DNA of 52,926 nucleotides, from the NCBI RefSeq assembly GCF_004348985.1, contig NZ_SMKW01000066.1:1-52926 (forward strand), written 5' to 3'. Position numbers and translations under genes: made by a program. The stretch comes from Saccharopolyspora elongata (GTDB lineage Bacteria > Actinomycetota > Actinomycetes > Mycobacteriales > Pseudonocardiaceae). The notes below the pieces were generated by a model. It was not told the origin of the DNA, did not search any database, and saw nothing but the letters and a program-made list of their open reading frames with translations. Position 1 is the stretch's first letter, and every line of letters starts with the position of its first letter. Below are positions 17,147 through 26,274 of this stretch, in pieces.

Positions 17147-19828
17147 TCAGGAGCCCCGTACTACCGGCTGGATGTGCACTGCGGTGACCTTGTATTCGGG
17201 GCAGTCCGTGGCGGTGTCGGTGTGCGGTGAAGTGAGTTCGTTGACGGGTGCGGTGGGGAAGTGGAAGGCGGCGAACACCTGGCCGGGTGCGACATCGGTG
17301 GTGGGATGCGCGGTCAGAGTGGTCTGGCCCCAGCGGCTGGTGGTGATCACGTCGGTTCCGTCGGGGATGTCGAGGCGGGCTGCGTCCGAGGGGTGGATCT
17401 CCAGTGTTTCGGTGGGGAGGAGTTCGAGGTTGGCGGTTCGGCGGGTCATGGAGCCGGTGTTGTAGTGGACGAGCCGACGTCCGGTGATCAGCAGGAACGG
17501 GAAGTCGGCATCGGGCTGTTCGCCGGGCGGCAGGTAGGGGCGGGCGGCCAGCGCGGCCTTGCCGTCCGGGGTGGCGAACCGGTCGAGGTAGAGCACGGCT
17601 TCGCCCGGCCGGTCCGAGGCCGGGCAGGGCCAGTGCAAGGAGCCTTCGGCCTCCAGACGCTGGTGCGACAAACCCGCGAAAACCGGTGTCAGGGAGGCAC
17701 ATTCGGCCAGTGCGGCGGCCGGAGTGGGGCAGCCCAAGCCGGTGCCCATCGCTTGGGCGACCTGCTGCAGGATGTTGAAGTCGTCGGATGCCTGGCCGGG
17801 TGGTGCCAGGGCTGGGCGGACGCGTTGGAAGCGCCGGTCGAAGTTGACGAAAGTCCCGTCCTTTTCCAGGAAGGAGGCTGCGGGGAAGACGACGTCGGCG
17901 TGTTCGGCTGTGCGGGAGCGGAACATGTCGTGGCAGACCACGAATTCGCACGCGTCGAGTGCGGCGCGCACGTGACCTGAGTTTGGGTCGCTTTGCGCGA
18001 TGTCTTCTCCGATGACGTAGAGGGCTCGCAGGTCGCCGGAGATCGCGGCGTCGAACATTTGCGGGATGCGCAAGCCAGGACGTTCAGGCACCGGGCGGCC
18101 CCAGGCCCGCTCGAAGCGGGCGCGGATCGCTGGGGCGGCGATGTGCTGGTAACCGGGAAGCACATCTGGAAGGGCGCCCATATCCGAGGCGCCTTGGACG
18201 TTGTTCTGCCCGCGAAGGGGAAGGATGCCGCAGCAGCCGGTGGTGCCGACTGCACCGCGGAGGATGGCGAGGTTGGCCAGGGTGCGCACGCCGTCGGTGC
18301 CGTGGGCGTGTTCGGTGACGCCGAGCCCGTAGACGATGGCGGGGTGCTGCGCCCGTCCGAAGAGGCGGGCGGCGGCCACCAGGTCTGTCGAGCGCACGTC
18401 GGCGATGGCTGCCACCGTCTCGGGCGGGTAGTCGGCCAGGAGTGTTGCGAGGTCGTCGAAACCCGTGGTGCGGTGGTCGAGGAACGCGTGGTCGAGGTGA
18501 TCCTCCCCGATCAGGAGGTGAGCGAGTCCGTTGAAGACGGCGACGTTCGAACCCGGCGCGGCTTGCAGGTGCACATCGGCGAGTGCGGCGAGTTCGGTGC
18601 GGCGAGGATCGATGACGACCAGCCGGGCTCCGGCGAGCACGCGTTGCTTGATGCGCGCTCCGACGACGGGGTGGGCTTCGGTGGGGTTGGCGCCGGCGAG
18701 GAGGATGCAGTCGGTGTGGTCGAGGTCGTCGAGCGGGTTGGTGCCGCCTGCCAGGCCGAAGGAGGCGGTGAGCCCGGCGGCCGAGGGGGCGTGGCACAGC
18801 CGCGAGCAGTTGTCGATGCTGTTGGTGCCGATGATGGTGCGGATGAACTTCTGGGCCAGGTAGTTCTCCTCGTTCGTGGCGCGGGCGGAGGAGATCATGG
18901 CGATCGCGTCGGGGCCATGCTGGTCCCGGATGTCGGTGAGTCGCTGTGCGACCAGGCCGAGTGCTTCGTCCCAGGTTGATTCGACGAGTTGTCCGTTGTG
19001 TCGAACCAGGGGTGCGGTCAGCCTGTCCTCGGCTCGGGTGAAGGCGTGCGCGAAGCGGCCTTTGATGCAGGCGTGGCCGCGGTTGACCGGCGCCCCGTGA
19101 GTGGGGGTGATCGCGGCGATGTCGTCGTCGCGGACGTGGACGTCGAGGGTGCAGCCGACTCCGCAGTATCCGCAGGTGGTCGTGGTGGTGGAGGTGATCG
19201 GGCGGAGGTCGAGCAGGCCGGGTTCGGACAGGGCGCCGGTCGGGCAGCTGTCGACGCAACCGCCGCAGCCCACGCAAGGCGAGGACACCCACGGGCCGCC
19301 ATCGCCAGGTGCCACGACGGTGTCGAAGCCGCGGCCGGTGAGTTCGAGCGCGAAGGTGCCCTGGACTTCGGCGCACATGGCGACACACCGTCCGCAGGCG
19401 ATGCACAGGTCGCGGTCGAGTTTGACGTACGGGTGCGAATGATCCACCCCGCGATCGTGTTCTGCGCCGGTGAAATCGCTGGAGGTGATGCCGAAATGAG
19501 CACATGCCCGGACCAGTTCACTGCGCTCCGCCGGAATGGTCAGCGCCCGGTCGGGCAGTTCGGACACCATCAGCTCAGCGGCTCCGCGCGCAGCCTGGTG
19601 GGCGGTTGGATCGTCCAGTTGGACTGCAAGGCCTTCGGCCGCAGGAGTGGTGCACGCGGCAACGATGCGACCGCCCGCGCGGACCAGGCAGGTTCGGCAC
19701 GAGCCGCGCGGGGACAGCCTTGCGTCGTAGCACAGCGTCGGGAGATAACCTCCGCTCGCGTGCACGGCGTCGAGCACCGTCGCGTCCTCCAGAACGTCCA
19801 CAGGAACGCCATCGACGATGACCCGCAT
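17147..19828 (-). CDS. fdhF: Formate dehydrogenase catalytic (alpha) subunit, NAD-linked type, cysteine form
   Basis: An 893-residue molybdopterin oxidoreductase. The N-terminus has a 2Fe-2S domain (C33, C44, C47, C59), then two 4Fe-4S motifs (CIACGRCVAMC at 142-152 and CVGCGGCVDSC at 185-195) and the 4Fe-4S of the catalytic domain (CGYCGVGC ... HACIKG). At the active-site position the sequence is NCSRLCHAPSAAGL, so Cys345 replaces selenocysteine. The molybdopterin-binding end (ITGRRLVHYNTGSMTRRT ... PEYKVTAV) is complete. It oxidises formate to CO2, or runs in reverse, passing electrons through its clusters to the diaphorase encoded just upstream. The start overlaps that gene's stop by one base (TGATG), so the two are translationally coupled. 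Confidence 0.93.
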   Translation of the reverse strand: MRVIVDGVPVDVLEDATVLDAVHASGGYLPTLCYDARLSPRGSCRTCLVRAGGRIVAACTTPAAEGLAVQLDDPTAHQAARGAAELMVSELPDRALTIPAERSELVRACAHFGITSSDFTGAEHDRGVDHSHPYVKLDRDLCIACGRCVAMCAEVQGTFALELTGRGFDTVVAPGDGGPWVSSPCVGCGGCVDSCPTGALSEPGLLDLRPITSTTTTTCGYCGVGCTLDVHVRDDDIAAITPTHGAPVNRGHACIKGRFAHAFTRAEDRLTAPLVRHNGQLVESTWDEALGLVAQRLTDIRDQHGPDAIAMISSARATNEENYLAQKFIRTIIGTNSIDNCSRLCHAPSAAGLTASFGLAGGTNPLDDLDHTDCILLAGANPTEAHPVVGARIKQRVLAGARLVVIDPRRTELAALADVHLQAAPGSNVAVFNGLAHLLIGEDHLDHAFLDHRTTGFDDLATLLADYPPETVAAIADVRSTDLVAAARLFGRAQHPAIVYGLGVTEHAHGTDGVRTLANLAILRGAVGTTGCCGILPLRGQNNVQGASDMGALPDVLPGYQHIAAPAIRARFERAWGRPVPERPGLRIPQMFDAAISGDLRALYVIGEDIAQSDPNSGHVRAALDACEFVVCHDMFRSRTAEHADVVFPAASFLEKDGTFVNFDRRFQRVRPALAPPGQASDDFNILQQVAQAMGTGLGCPTPAAALAECASLTPVFAGLSHQRLEAEGSLHWPCPASDRPGEAVLYLDRFATPDGKAALAARPYLPPGEQPDADFPFLLITGRRLVHYNTGSMTRRTANLELLPTETLEIHPSDAARLDIPDGTDVITTSRWGQTTLTAHPTTDVAPGQVFAAFHFPTAPVNELTSPHTDTATDCPEYKVTAVHIQPVVRGS

Positions 19829-21507
19829 CAGCTGCCTCCGGCGAGTAGTTCGTCGCGGTAGACCCGCACCAGGCTCCGGACCGCGCCGGGCACGCCCCGC
19901 CCGAAGGCGCACAGGCTGCCAACACCCATCACATCGAGAAGTTCTTCCTGCTGCGCCAGGGCGGTCGCGCTACCCGGCACCAGGTCTGCCAGCTCGCGAC
20001 CACGGCGTGATCCGACCCGGCACGGAGTGCAGGCACCGCAACTTTCCGCGGCAGCGAAGGTCCACACGTGCCGGAGGAGTTCCGCCGCGGAAATGCCGTC
20101 GTCGATGGCCACGAGACTGCCATGACCAAGAGCTACCCCCGCCTCGGCGAGCGCTTCGGCGAGCAGCGGGACGTCCAGGTCGTCGGGGCCGAGGAAACCG
20201 CCGAGGGGCCCGCCGACCTGCAGGGCCCGCAGCCTGTGCCCGGGCTTCAGCCCGCCACCGAGCCTTTCGACGAGATAGCGCAACGGCACCCCGAACTCGA
20301 CCTCGTACACGCCGGGTCGGCGGAACCGCTCGCTGAGGCACACCAGCTTGGTGCCGGTCTCGACGTCGGCACCGAGGCGGGCGTATGCGCTGCCGCCGTG
20401 CCGAACGACCCATGGCACTGCGGCGAGGGTTTCAACGTTGTTCACGACTGTGGGCCGTCCGGAGAGGCCGACGCTTGTCGGGTACGGGGGCCGGGGCCGG
20501 ACGCTGCCGCGAAGGCCCTGCAGCGCACGCAGCAGCGCGGTTTCCTCCCCCGCAACGTAGGAACCCGCTCCGCGCACGACCTCCACGTCGAAGTCGAACG
20601 CCGAGCCGTGCACGCCGACCCCGAAGTGCCCGGCGTCGCGCGCAGCTCCCACTGCGGACAGGGTTTTCTCCGCTGCCTCTGGGTATTCGGAGCGGACGAA
20701 CACCACGCCCCGGTTCGCGCCGGTCGCAAACCCGGCAAGGGCGAGCCCTTCCAGAACGCGGTCCGGATCGTCTTCCAGCAGCAGCCGGTCGCAGAACGAG
20801 CCCGGATCGCCCTCGTCGCCGTTGGCCACCACGAACCTCGGGGCGGGGCCACGAGACGCTGCCTGCCACTTGTTCGCCACCGGGAACTCGGCCCCGCCTC
20901 GACCGCGCAGCCCGGCGCGGGCGACCTCGGCCAGGACGGTGGCCGGAGATCCGGCCGCCACGACTTCCGGCCACACCTGCCAGGGCTCCTCCGCACCGAG
21001 CAGACCCGCGAGCACGACCGGATTGCGGCTGGCGTTGTGGTAGGGGACCGGGGGCGGCGGAGGCGGGTGTGCAGGGGAGAGCAATCGCGCACCGAGATCG
21101 GGTCCCGTGACGGGAGTCCGCCCATCGAGCGCGGTGGGGGAGGCATAGCAGTAGCCCAGGCAGTACGCCCCAGCCAACGACAACGACCTATCAATGCTGG
21201 TGTGTCCACATTTGACGCCGAGGGCTGCTTCGGCCAACGGCACGGTGTGGTTGCCAGCCGAGACAAAGCACGACGTGCCCTCGCAGATGCGCACGTGGCG
21301 GGTTGCCTCATCGCCGGTGAAGTCGGCGAAGAACGAGGCGGCACCGTTGACGGCAGCAACCGGCAAACCCAGCTCGCCTGCGATGCGTCGCACGTCGGCA
21401 TTGCTGATGTGCCCCCGGAGATCGAGGACTGTTCGCAGCCCGCGGAGCACGTCGGTTCCGTGGATCCCGAACCGCTGTTCCCATCCGGCGAACGCGTCAT
21501 GTGTCAC
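19828..21507 (-). CDS. Fused NuoE-NuoF-like diaphorase subunit (FMN, NAD(H)-binding) of formate dehydrogenase
   Basis: 559 residues. The N-terminal NuoE-like part binds 2Fe-2S through C75, C80, C116 and C120 (CEGTSC ... CLGYC). A proline-rich linker at about 145-155 leads to the NuoF-like part, with the FMN/NADH site (GLRGRGGAEFPVANKW, VVANGDEGDPGSFCDR), GAGSYVAGEETALL and the C-terminal 4Fe-4S motif SCGACTPCRVG. Together with the downstream alpha subunit it makes a soluble FdsAB-type complex that links formate to NAD+/NADH. No other complex I genes are near, so it is not part of a respiratory Nuo operon. A 21-base gap separates it from the USP gene 21529-22347, so all three genes probably share one transcript. 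Confidence 0.92.
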   Translation of the reverse strand: MTHDAFAGWEQRFGIHGTDVLRGLRTVLDLRGHISNADVRRIAGELGLPVAAVNGAASFFADFTGDEATRHVRICEGTSCFVSAGNHTVPLAEAALGVKCGHTSIDRSLSLAGAYCLGYCYASPTALDGRTPVTGPDLGARLLSPAHPPPPPPVPYHNASRNPVVLAGLLGAEEPWQVWPEVVAAGSPATVLAEVARAGLRGRGGAEFPVANKWQAASRGPAPRFVVANGDEGDPGSFCDRLLLEDDPDRVLEGLALAGFATGANRGVVFVRSEYPEAAEKTLSAVGAARDAGHFGVGVHGSAFDFDVEVVRGAGSYVAGEETALLRALQGLRGSVRPRPPYPTSVGLSGRPTVVNNVETLAAVPWVVRHGGSAYARLGADVETGTKLVCLSERFRRPGVYEVEFGVPLRYLVERLGGGLKPGHRLRALQVGGPLGGFLGPDDLDVPLLAEALAEAGVALGHGSLVAIDDGISAAELLRHVWTFAAAESCGACTPCRVGSRRGRELADLVPGSATALAQQEELLDVMGVGSLCAFGRGVPGAVRSLVRVYRDELLAGGS

Positions 21508-21528
21508 GACTGCAACTCCCTCACCACA

Positions 21529-22347
21529 TCAGGTGCGGATCACCGCTACGGGACATGGCGCGTGGTGGAGCACCCCTCGGGCCACCGAGCCCAGCAGAAG
21601 CCCGGCGAAGCCGCCGTGCCCACGGTGGCCGACGACGAGCAGTTGCGCATGCTGAGCGGCTTCGCACAGTGCTTGCACCGGGTGTTCGTTGGTGATCGCT
21701 TTGCGCACGGCGACGTCGGGATAGTCGGCGGCCCACCCGGCAAGTTGCTCTGCGAGGTGGGTCTCGGCCCGCTCCTGGAGTTCGTCACGGTCCGGGTGCG
21801 GGTAGGGGCCGGGGATGAAGTACGCGTCGGGCAGTGCTTGCACGGCGACCAAGTCGGTACGGCGCTGGTTGGCGGCGTCGAAGGCGTAGTGCAGCGCCGA
21901 TTTGCTGCCTGGTGAGCCATCGACCCCGACGATCACTGGTCCGGTCATCACGGTGCCTGCACCGCGCATCACGACGACCGGGCACCTGGCGTGCGTGGCC
22001 ACCGCGGCGCTGATGGAGCCGAGCAGCGCGTCGTGGAAGGCGCCGTGCCCGTGTGACCCGACCACGATCAGCCGGGCGGCGTCGGATCGGCGGACCAACT
22101 CCTCGGCGGGATGCCCGAAGTCGACCTCGGCTACCAACTCCAGGGTCGGCATGGCGAGCCGGCAGCGGTCCGCGATCTCCTGCACCGTCTCCTCTGCCTG
22201 CGACTCACGAGCGGGATCGTCGCCGACCAGGAGCAGGTGCAACGGAACGCCCAGCCGGCCCGCTTCGGCAGTCGCCCACAGCGCAGCCCGAGCCGAGGGC
22301 TCGGACCCGTCGACCCCGGCCACGACGGATTGCTTTTCCCTCGGCAT
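21529..22347 (-). CDS. Universal stress protein, tandem USP domains
   Basis: 272 residues with two USP domains, both with intact ATP loops (VVGSHGHGAFHDALLGS and VVGHRGHGGFAGLLLGS). The second domain carries the distinctive stretch QALPDAYFIPGPYPHPDRDE, nearly the same in the USP at 42236-43054, which marks the two as close paralogues. ATG 22347 starts MPREKQSVVAGVDGSEPS; the frame is open further upstream but no earlier start looks protein-like. It is the first gene of a leftward unit that continues into the formate dehydrogenase genes, and a DosR-like box lies 63 bases upstream. Confidence 0.92.
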   Translation of the reverse strand: MPREKQSVVAGVDGSEPSARAALWATAEAGRLGVPLHLLLVGDDPARESQAEETVQEIADRCRLAMPTLELVAEVDFGHPAEELVRRSDAARLIVVGSHGHGAFHDALLGSISAAVATHARCPVVVMRGAGTVMTGPVIVGVDGSPGSKSALHYAFDAANQRRTDLVAVQALPDAYFIPGPYPHPDRDELQERAETHLAEQLAGWAADYPDVAVRKAITNEHPVQALCEAAQHAQLLVVGHRGHGGFAGLLLGSVARGVLHHAPCPVAVIRT

Positions 22348-22409
22348 GTCCCGCGCTCCCACGCTCGCGTGCGGTGACCACGTTTCCAATCGGCCTGGTG
22401 CCATGGGGA

Positions 22410-22423
22410 GGGCCGATGGACTC
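22410..22423. promoter_or_regulatory. DosR-like operator between divergent USP and acyl-CoA synthetase genes
   Basis: GGGCCGATGGACTC; on the other strand GAGTCCATCGGCCC. It is 63 bases from the leftward USP start and 80 bases from the preferred GTG start of the rightward gene. If that gene used ATG 22416 instead, the box would lie on its start codon. Confidence 0.5.
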
Positions 22424-22502
22424 TTGCCTCGGCTGTTGCGGGTGCGGAGGGTGCTCAGCACGACGGCTTCGTCTGCGGGAGAGCAGGAGGGACGCAGGGC
22501 CG

Positions 22503-25193
22503 GTGTTGGGCGAGGAACAGGCTTCTGGTCGCCCGCGTGCTGTGCGCGCGGTGCTGGCTGATGGAAGCGTTGTCACGATCCGGCCGCTGTGCTCTGACGA
22601 TCTTGGTGAGCTCGAACGCCTGCATGGCGAGCTCACCGAGGAGGATCGTTACTTCCGGTTCTTCGGGTTTCCGTCGCGGACCGGTCTTGATCGTTTCCTG
22701 CGCGGGCTGGTGGCTGTCGGCGATGCGCACCTGCTGGCTCTCGGTGCGTTCCGCGGCGACCACCTGGTCGGGATCGGGCACTTCGAGACCCTGGTCGGGG
22801 AGGTCGCCGAGGTCGCTTTCCTGGTCGAACACCGGCTCCACGCGCGCGGGGTGGCGACGTTGCTGCTGGAGCATCTGGTGGCCGCGGCGCGGCAGCGTGG
22901 GATCCGGATGTTCCTGGCGGAGGTGCTGGCGGAGAATTCGGCGATGTTGCGGGTGTTGCTCGACAGCGGCTTGCGGTGCAGCACCCGGCTGGACGGGACG
23001 ACCTACCAGGTGAAGCTGGACCTCGACGTCGGTGAGCAGTATTTCTCGCGGCTCAGCGACCGGGAGCGGGTGGCCGATGTCGCGAGTCTGCGGTGGTTGC
23101 TCCACCCAGCATCGGTGGCGGTGGTGGGGGCTAGCCGGCGAACGTCCGCTGTCGGCGACGCCGTGCTGCGCAACATCGTTGACGGCGGCTACACCGGTGC
23201 GGCCTACGCGGTCAACCGCCGTGGCGGCCAGGTCTGCGGTCTGCGCGCGTATCGGAGCGTGATCGATCTACCTGAGCCGCCGGAGCTGGCGGTCTTGTGC
23301 GTGCCGGCGGGCGTCGTGCCGGATGTCGCGGAGGAATGCGGGCGGTCCGGGGTGCGGGCGCTGGTCGTGCTGGCTGCCGGGCTCACCGAGGACCGGGGGC
23401 TCGCCGAGCGGCTGCTGGAAGCGGTCCGCCACTGGGGGATGCGGCTGCTGGGGCCGAATTGCCTGGGGTTGATCAACGCAGATCCCGAGGTGCAGCTGAA
23501 CGCGACCTTCGCCGCCACCGGGATCCCGGCGGGACAGGTGGGCGTCGCCACGCAGTCCGGAGGTGTCGGGATCGCCGTGTTGGAAGGCCTTTCCGCACTG
23601 GGTCTGGGTATCTCCGCTCTGGTGTCCACAGGGGACAAATATGACGTGAGTGGCAACGACATGCTGCTGTGGTGGGAGCGTGACGAGGCCACCCGGGTGG
23701 GGGTGCTGTACCTGGAATCCTTCGGCAATCCGCGGAAGTTCGCGTGGCTGGCGCGACGGACCAGCCGCATCAAGCCGCTGATCGTGCTGCGCAGCGGTGC
23801 GAGCCCGGTCGCGCAGAAGGCGGCGGCATCGCACACCGCGGCCACCGCGACGCCGGGCACGACCAGGGACGCGTTGTTGCGGCAGACCGGCGTCATCGGC
23901 GTCGACGACCTTGCGGAACTGCTGGCCGTGCTCGCCGTTGTCTGTTGGCAGGCGGTGCCGTCCGGACGGCGTGTCGCGGTGGTGACCAATGCCGGCGGCC
24001 TCGGCGTGCTCACCGCTGACGCCTGCGCGCGAGCAGGACTGGAGTTCCCGTCGCTGCACGAGGACACCTGTGCCCGGTTGGCCGCGACCCTCCCGGGGCA
24101 CGCGAGCCTGAGCAATCCGGTGGATGCGACTGCCACGGTCGACAGCGACACGTTCGCGCGAACCGTGGCGACTGTCCTCGGCGATCCATCGATCGACTCG
24201 GTTGTCGTGCCGGTGGTTCGCACAGCGGTAAGCGATCCAGCCGAGGGGCTGGCCGAGATGGTGGCGCGGGAGCGGGAAGGTGGATGCGACAAGCCGGTGC
24301 TCGTTGTGCGCGGCGGGCAGGCCGAATCGGTAGCTGCGCTCGAGGCGGACAACGCGCGGGTTCCCGCGTTCGCCGACCCCTCACTGGCCGCCCGCGCGCT
24401 CGCCGATCTCGCCGAGTACGCGTACTGGCTGGCTCGCCCTCCCGGAATCGTCCCCGACTTCGCTGATGTCGACACCGCAGCGGCCCGTGCGCTCATCGAC
24501 GAAGCGCTTGAGAAGTTGCCAGGGGGTGGGTGGCTGGATCCGGAGCCCGTGGCGGCCGTCCTGAGGCACTTCGGGCTCCCCGTCGTGCCGACGACCGCCT
24601 GCACCACCGTGACGGAGGCCCTCGCCGCGTTCCGCGAGCTGGGCGGATGCGTCGTCGTGAAGGTCCGGGCAGCAGGAGTCCTGCACAAGGCACACGCAGG
24701 CGGTGTCGTGCTGGGCGTGTCGACCGTCGCCGAGCTGCGCGGCGCCTGGGCTCAGCTGCAGGGCCGCTTCGGCGCCGCGTTCGGCGGCGTCGTGCTGCAA
24801 CCCTCGGTAGAACCCGGACAGGAGTTCCTGGTCGGCGTGATCGATGAGGCCGCGTTCGGTCCGGTGGTCACGTTCGGGCTGGGCGGGACCGACACCGACC
24901 TGATCGCCGACCGCAGCCATCGGCTCGTCCCGCTGACCGACCACGACGCCGCAGACATGCTCCACGAACTGCGCGCCGCTCCACAGCTGTTCGGCGACGC
25001 GCGGCTGGACAGCGGCAAGCTGATCGACGTGCTGCTGCGCACCGCTCGCATGGCCGAAGTGCTGCCCGAAATCGCTGAGGTGGACCTCAACCCAGTGATC
25101 GCCTCCGAACGGGGCGTGTGCGTTCCCGACGCGCGCGTTCGCCTCGAACCGCGGGAACCCGTCGACCCGCTGATCCGCAAGCTGCGGGCGTGA
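22503..25193 (+). CDS. GNAT acetyltransferase fused to ADP-forming acyl-CoA synthetase (Pat/PatZ-like)
   Basis: About 896 residues from GTG 22503, which has GGAGGG upstream; an in-frame ATG at 22416 would add a Cys-rich leader overlapping the operator and is less likely. Order of domains: GNAT (VTIRPLCSDDLGELERLHGE ... EHRLHARGVATLLLEHLV), then CoA-binding (LHPASVAVVGASRRTSAVGD), succinyl-CoA ligase-like domains (VATQSGGVGIAVLEGL; VLRSGASPVAQKAAASHTAA) and a C-terminal ATP-grasp domain (VVVKVRAAGVLHKAHAGGVV ... VLQPSVEPGQEFLVGV). PatZ-type protein acetyltransferases have the same parts with GNAT at the other end. It may acetylate protein lysines, for example acetyl-CoA synthetases, or make acyl-CoA. 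The ligase His in SHTAA is present, so either activity is possible. Confidence 0.88.
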   Translation: MLGEEQASGRPRAVRAVLADGSVVTIRPLCSDDLGELERLHGELTEEDRYFRFFGFPSRTGLDRFLRGLVAVGDAHLLALGAFRGDHLVGIGHFETLVGEVAEVAFLVEHRLHARGVATLLLEHLVAAARQRGIRMFLAEVLAENSAMLRVLLDSGLRCSTRLDGTTYQVKLDLDVGEQYFSRLSDRERVADVASLRWLLHPASVAVVGASRRTSAVGDAVLRNIVDGGYTGAAYAVNRRGGQVCGLRAYRSVIDLPEPPELAVLCVPAGVVPDVAEECGRSGVRALVVLAAGLTEDRGLAERLLEAVRHWGMRLLGPNCLGLINADPEVQLNATFAATGIPAGQVGVATQSGGVGIAVLEGLSALGLGISALVSTGDKYDVSGNDMLLWWERDEATRVGVLYLESFGNPRKFAWLARRTSRIKPLIVLRSGASPVAQKAAASHTAATATPGTTRDALLRQTGVIGVDDLAELLAVLAVVCWQAVPSGRRVAVVTNAGGLGVLTADACARAGLEFPSLHEDTCARLAATLPGHASLSNPVDATATVDSDTFARTVATVLGDPSIDSVVVPVVRTAVSDPAEGLAEMVAREREGGCDKPVLVVRGGQAESVAALEADNARVPAFADPSLAARALADLAEYAYWLARPPGIVPDFADVDTAAARALIDEALEKLPGGGWLDPEPVAAVLRHFGLPVVPTTACTTVTEALAAFRELGGCVVVKVRAAGVLHKAHAGGVVLGVSTVAELRGAWAQLQGRFGAAFGGVVLQPSVEPGQEFLVGVIDEAAFGPVVTFGLGGTDTDLIADRSHRLVPLTDHDAADMLHELRAAPQLFGDARLDSGKLIDVLLRTARMAEVLPEIAEVDLNPVIASERGVCVPDARVRLEPREPVDPLIRKLRA

Positions 25194-25196
25194 GTG

Positions 25197-25210
25197 GTGA
25201 CCATCAGCCC
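25197..25210. promoter_or_regulatory. Possible DosR-like repeat upstream of the nitroreductase operon
   Basis: On the minus strand GGGCTGATGGTCAC, resembling the copies at 22410 and 17033 in its left half and centre. It lies 66 bases before the start at 25276, the usual spacing, right after the stop of the previous gene. Confidence 0.35.
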
Positions 25211-25275
25211 TACCCGCCCACCTGGCCGGTGCGGAACCGTCGACGCGGGTGTTTCGTCTGCCGAGGTGACATTTG

Positions 25276-26274
25276 ATGGGTGGTTTGCACAGCAGCAAAC
25301 GGCGTCGGGTCGACGAGCCGGCTTGTCGGTGGTCGGCCGAGGAGATCGGGATCCTGGCCGATGCGGTGCGCAGCGCGCCGTCCGTGCACAACACGCGCCC
25401 CTGGTCGCTCGCAGTGCGGGAGCGCACGGCCGAGCTCCGGGAAGGTGAGATCGAGACGTTGGCGTACCACGACCCGGAGGGGCGGGACCGGCGGATGTCT
25501 TGCGGCGCGGCCCTGACGAATCTCGTGCTGGCGGTACGCAGCCTCGGCTGGACTGCTGACGTGGACATCGGCATCGCCGGCAAGAGCCTGGCGATTGCGA
25601 AGGTCACGGGTTCCCGCAGGGCCGACCCGACCGCGGCGGAAATCCGGCGCTACGAGGCCATCGGTGATCGCACGTCATACCGCCGCGCCTTCGGGCCGGA
25701 GGCCGTGCCGGGACAACTTCGGGAGACCGTGAGCAGTGCGGCCACCTCAGTGTCGGTGCTCGGCCGGTGGATCAGCGGTGGGGACGAAGCACTCGCGGTG
25801 GCGAGGCTGCTCGCTTACGCCGCCGGGGCCTTCCACGGCAATGCCGACTACAAGCGCGAGTTGAGCGCGTGGACCACCGTGCCGGGCGAGTCGAAAGGGG
25901 AAGGTGAGCTCGGGTTGTCCTGGGCCGATCTCGTTTCGGCGGGTTTGGGGGCGGTCGGCCTGGCCACCTCCCGGACCCGGGTTCCGGATGAGTCCGTGCT
26001 CACCGCCCGGATCGAGCGTGAATCCCTGCTCGTGGTCAGCAGCCGGGGTGACGAGCCGCTTGATCACATCCGGGCCGGCGAGTCCGTCGAGCAAGCGTGG
26101 CTGGAGGCCACCGGCGCCGGACTGGCGGCCTCGATCATGACGCAGCCGTTGCACCTGGGCGAGGTCAGGGATGCGCTGGCGGTCCGCCTCGGGTTGTCGA
26201 CGGTGCCGCAGGCCCTGATGCGGTTCGGGTATCCAGCGGCGGCGACGCCCGGAAACCGCAGGGGACAGCCATGA
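25276..26274 (+). CDS. Acg-family nitroreductase-like protein
   Basis: 332 residues. SAEEIGILADAVRSAPSVHN followed by TRPWSL is the FMN-binding start of the nitroreductase fold as found in Acg (Rv2032) and Rv3131, both DosR-regulated in M. tuberculosis. The family has two degenerate half-domains in one chain. The second half here ends with WLEATGAGLAASIMTQPLH and a PQALMRFGYP motif. Acg binds FMN but has a covered site and little reductase activity, so flavin storage or redox sensing is as plausible as catalysis. ATG 25276 follows a TTG codon. The stop overlaps the start of the next USP gene (ATGA). Confidence 0.85.
   Translation: MGGLHSSKRRRVDEPACRWSAEEIGILADAVRSAPSVHNTRPWSLAVRERTAELREGEIETLAYHDPEGRDRRMSCGAALTNLVLAVRSLGWTADVDIGIAGKSLAIAKVTGSRRADPTAAEIRRYEAIGDRTSYRRAFGPEAVPGQLRETVSSAATSVSVLGRWISGGDEALAVARLLAYAAGAFHGNADYKRELSAWTTVPGESKGEGELGLSWADLVSAGLGAVGLATSRTRVPDESVLTARIERESLLVVSSRGDEPLDHIRAGESVEQAWLEATGAGLAASIMTQPLHLGEVRDALAVRLGLSTVPQALMRFGYPAAATPGNRRGQP

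Noticed and set aside
17261..19861. Several long plus-strand frames over formate dehydrogenase
   Set aside because: All are antisense to a complete enzyme with cluster and cofactor motifs, and none shows a domain.
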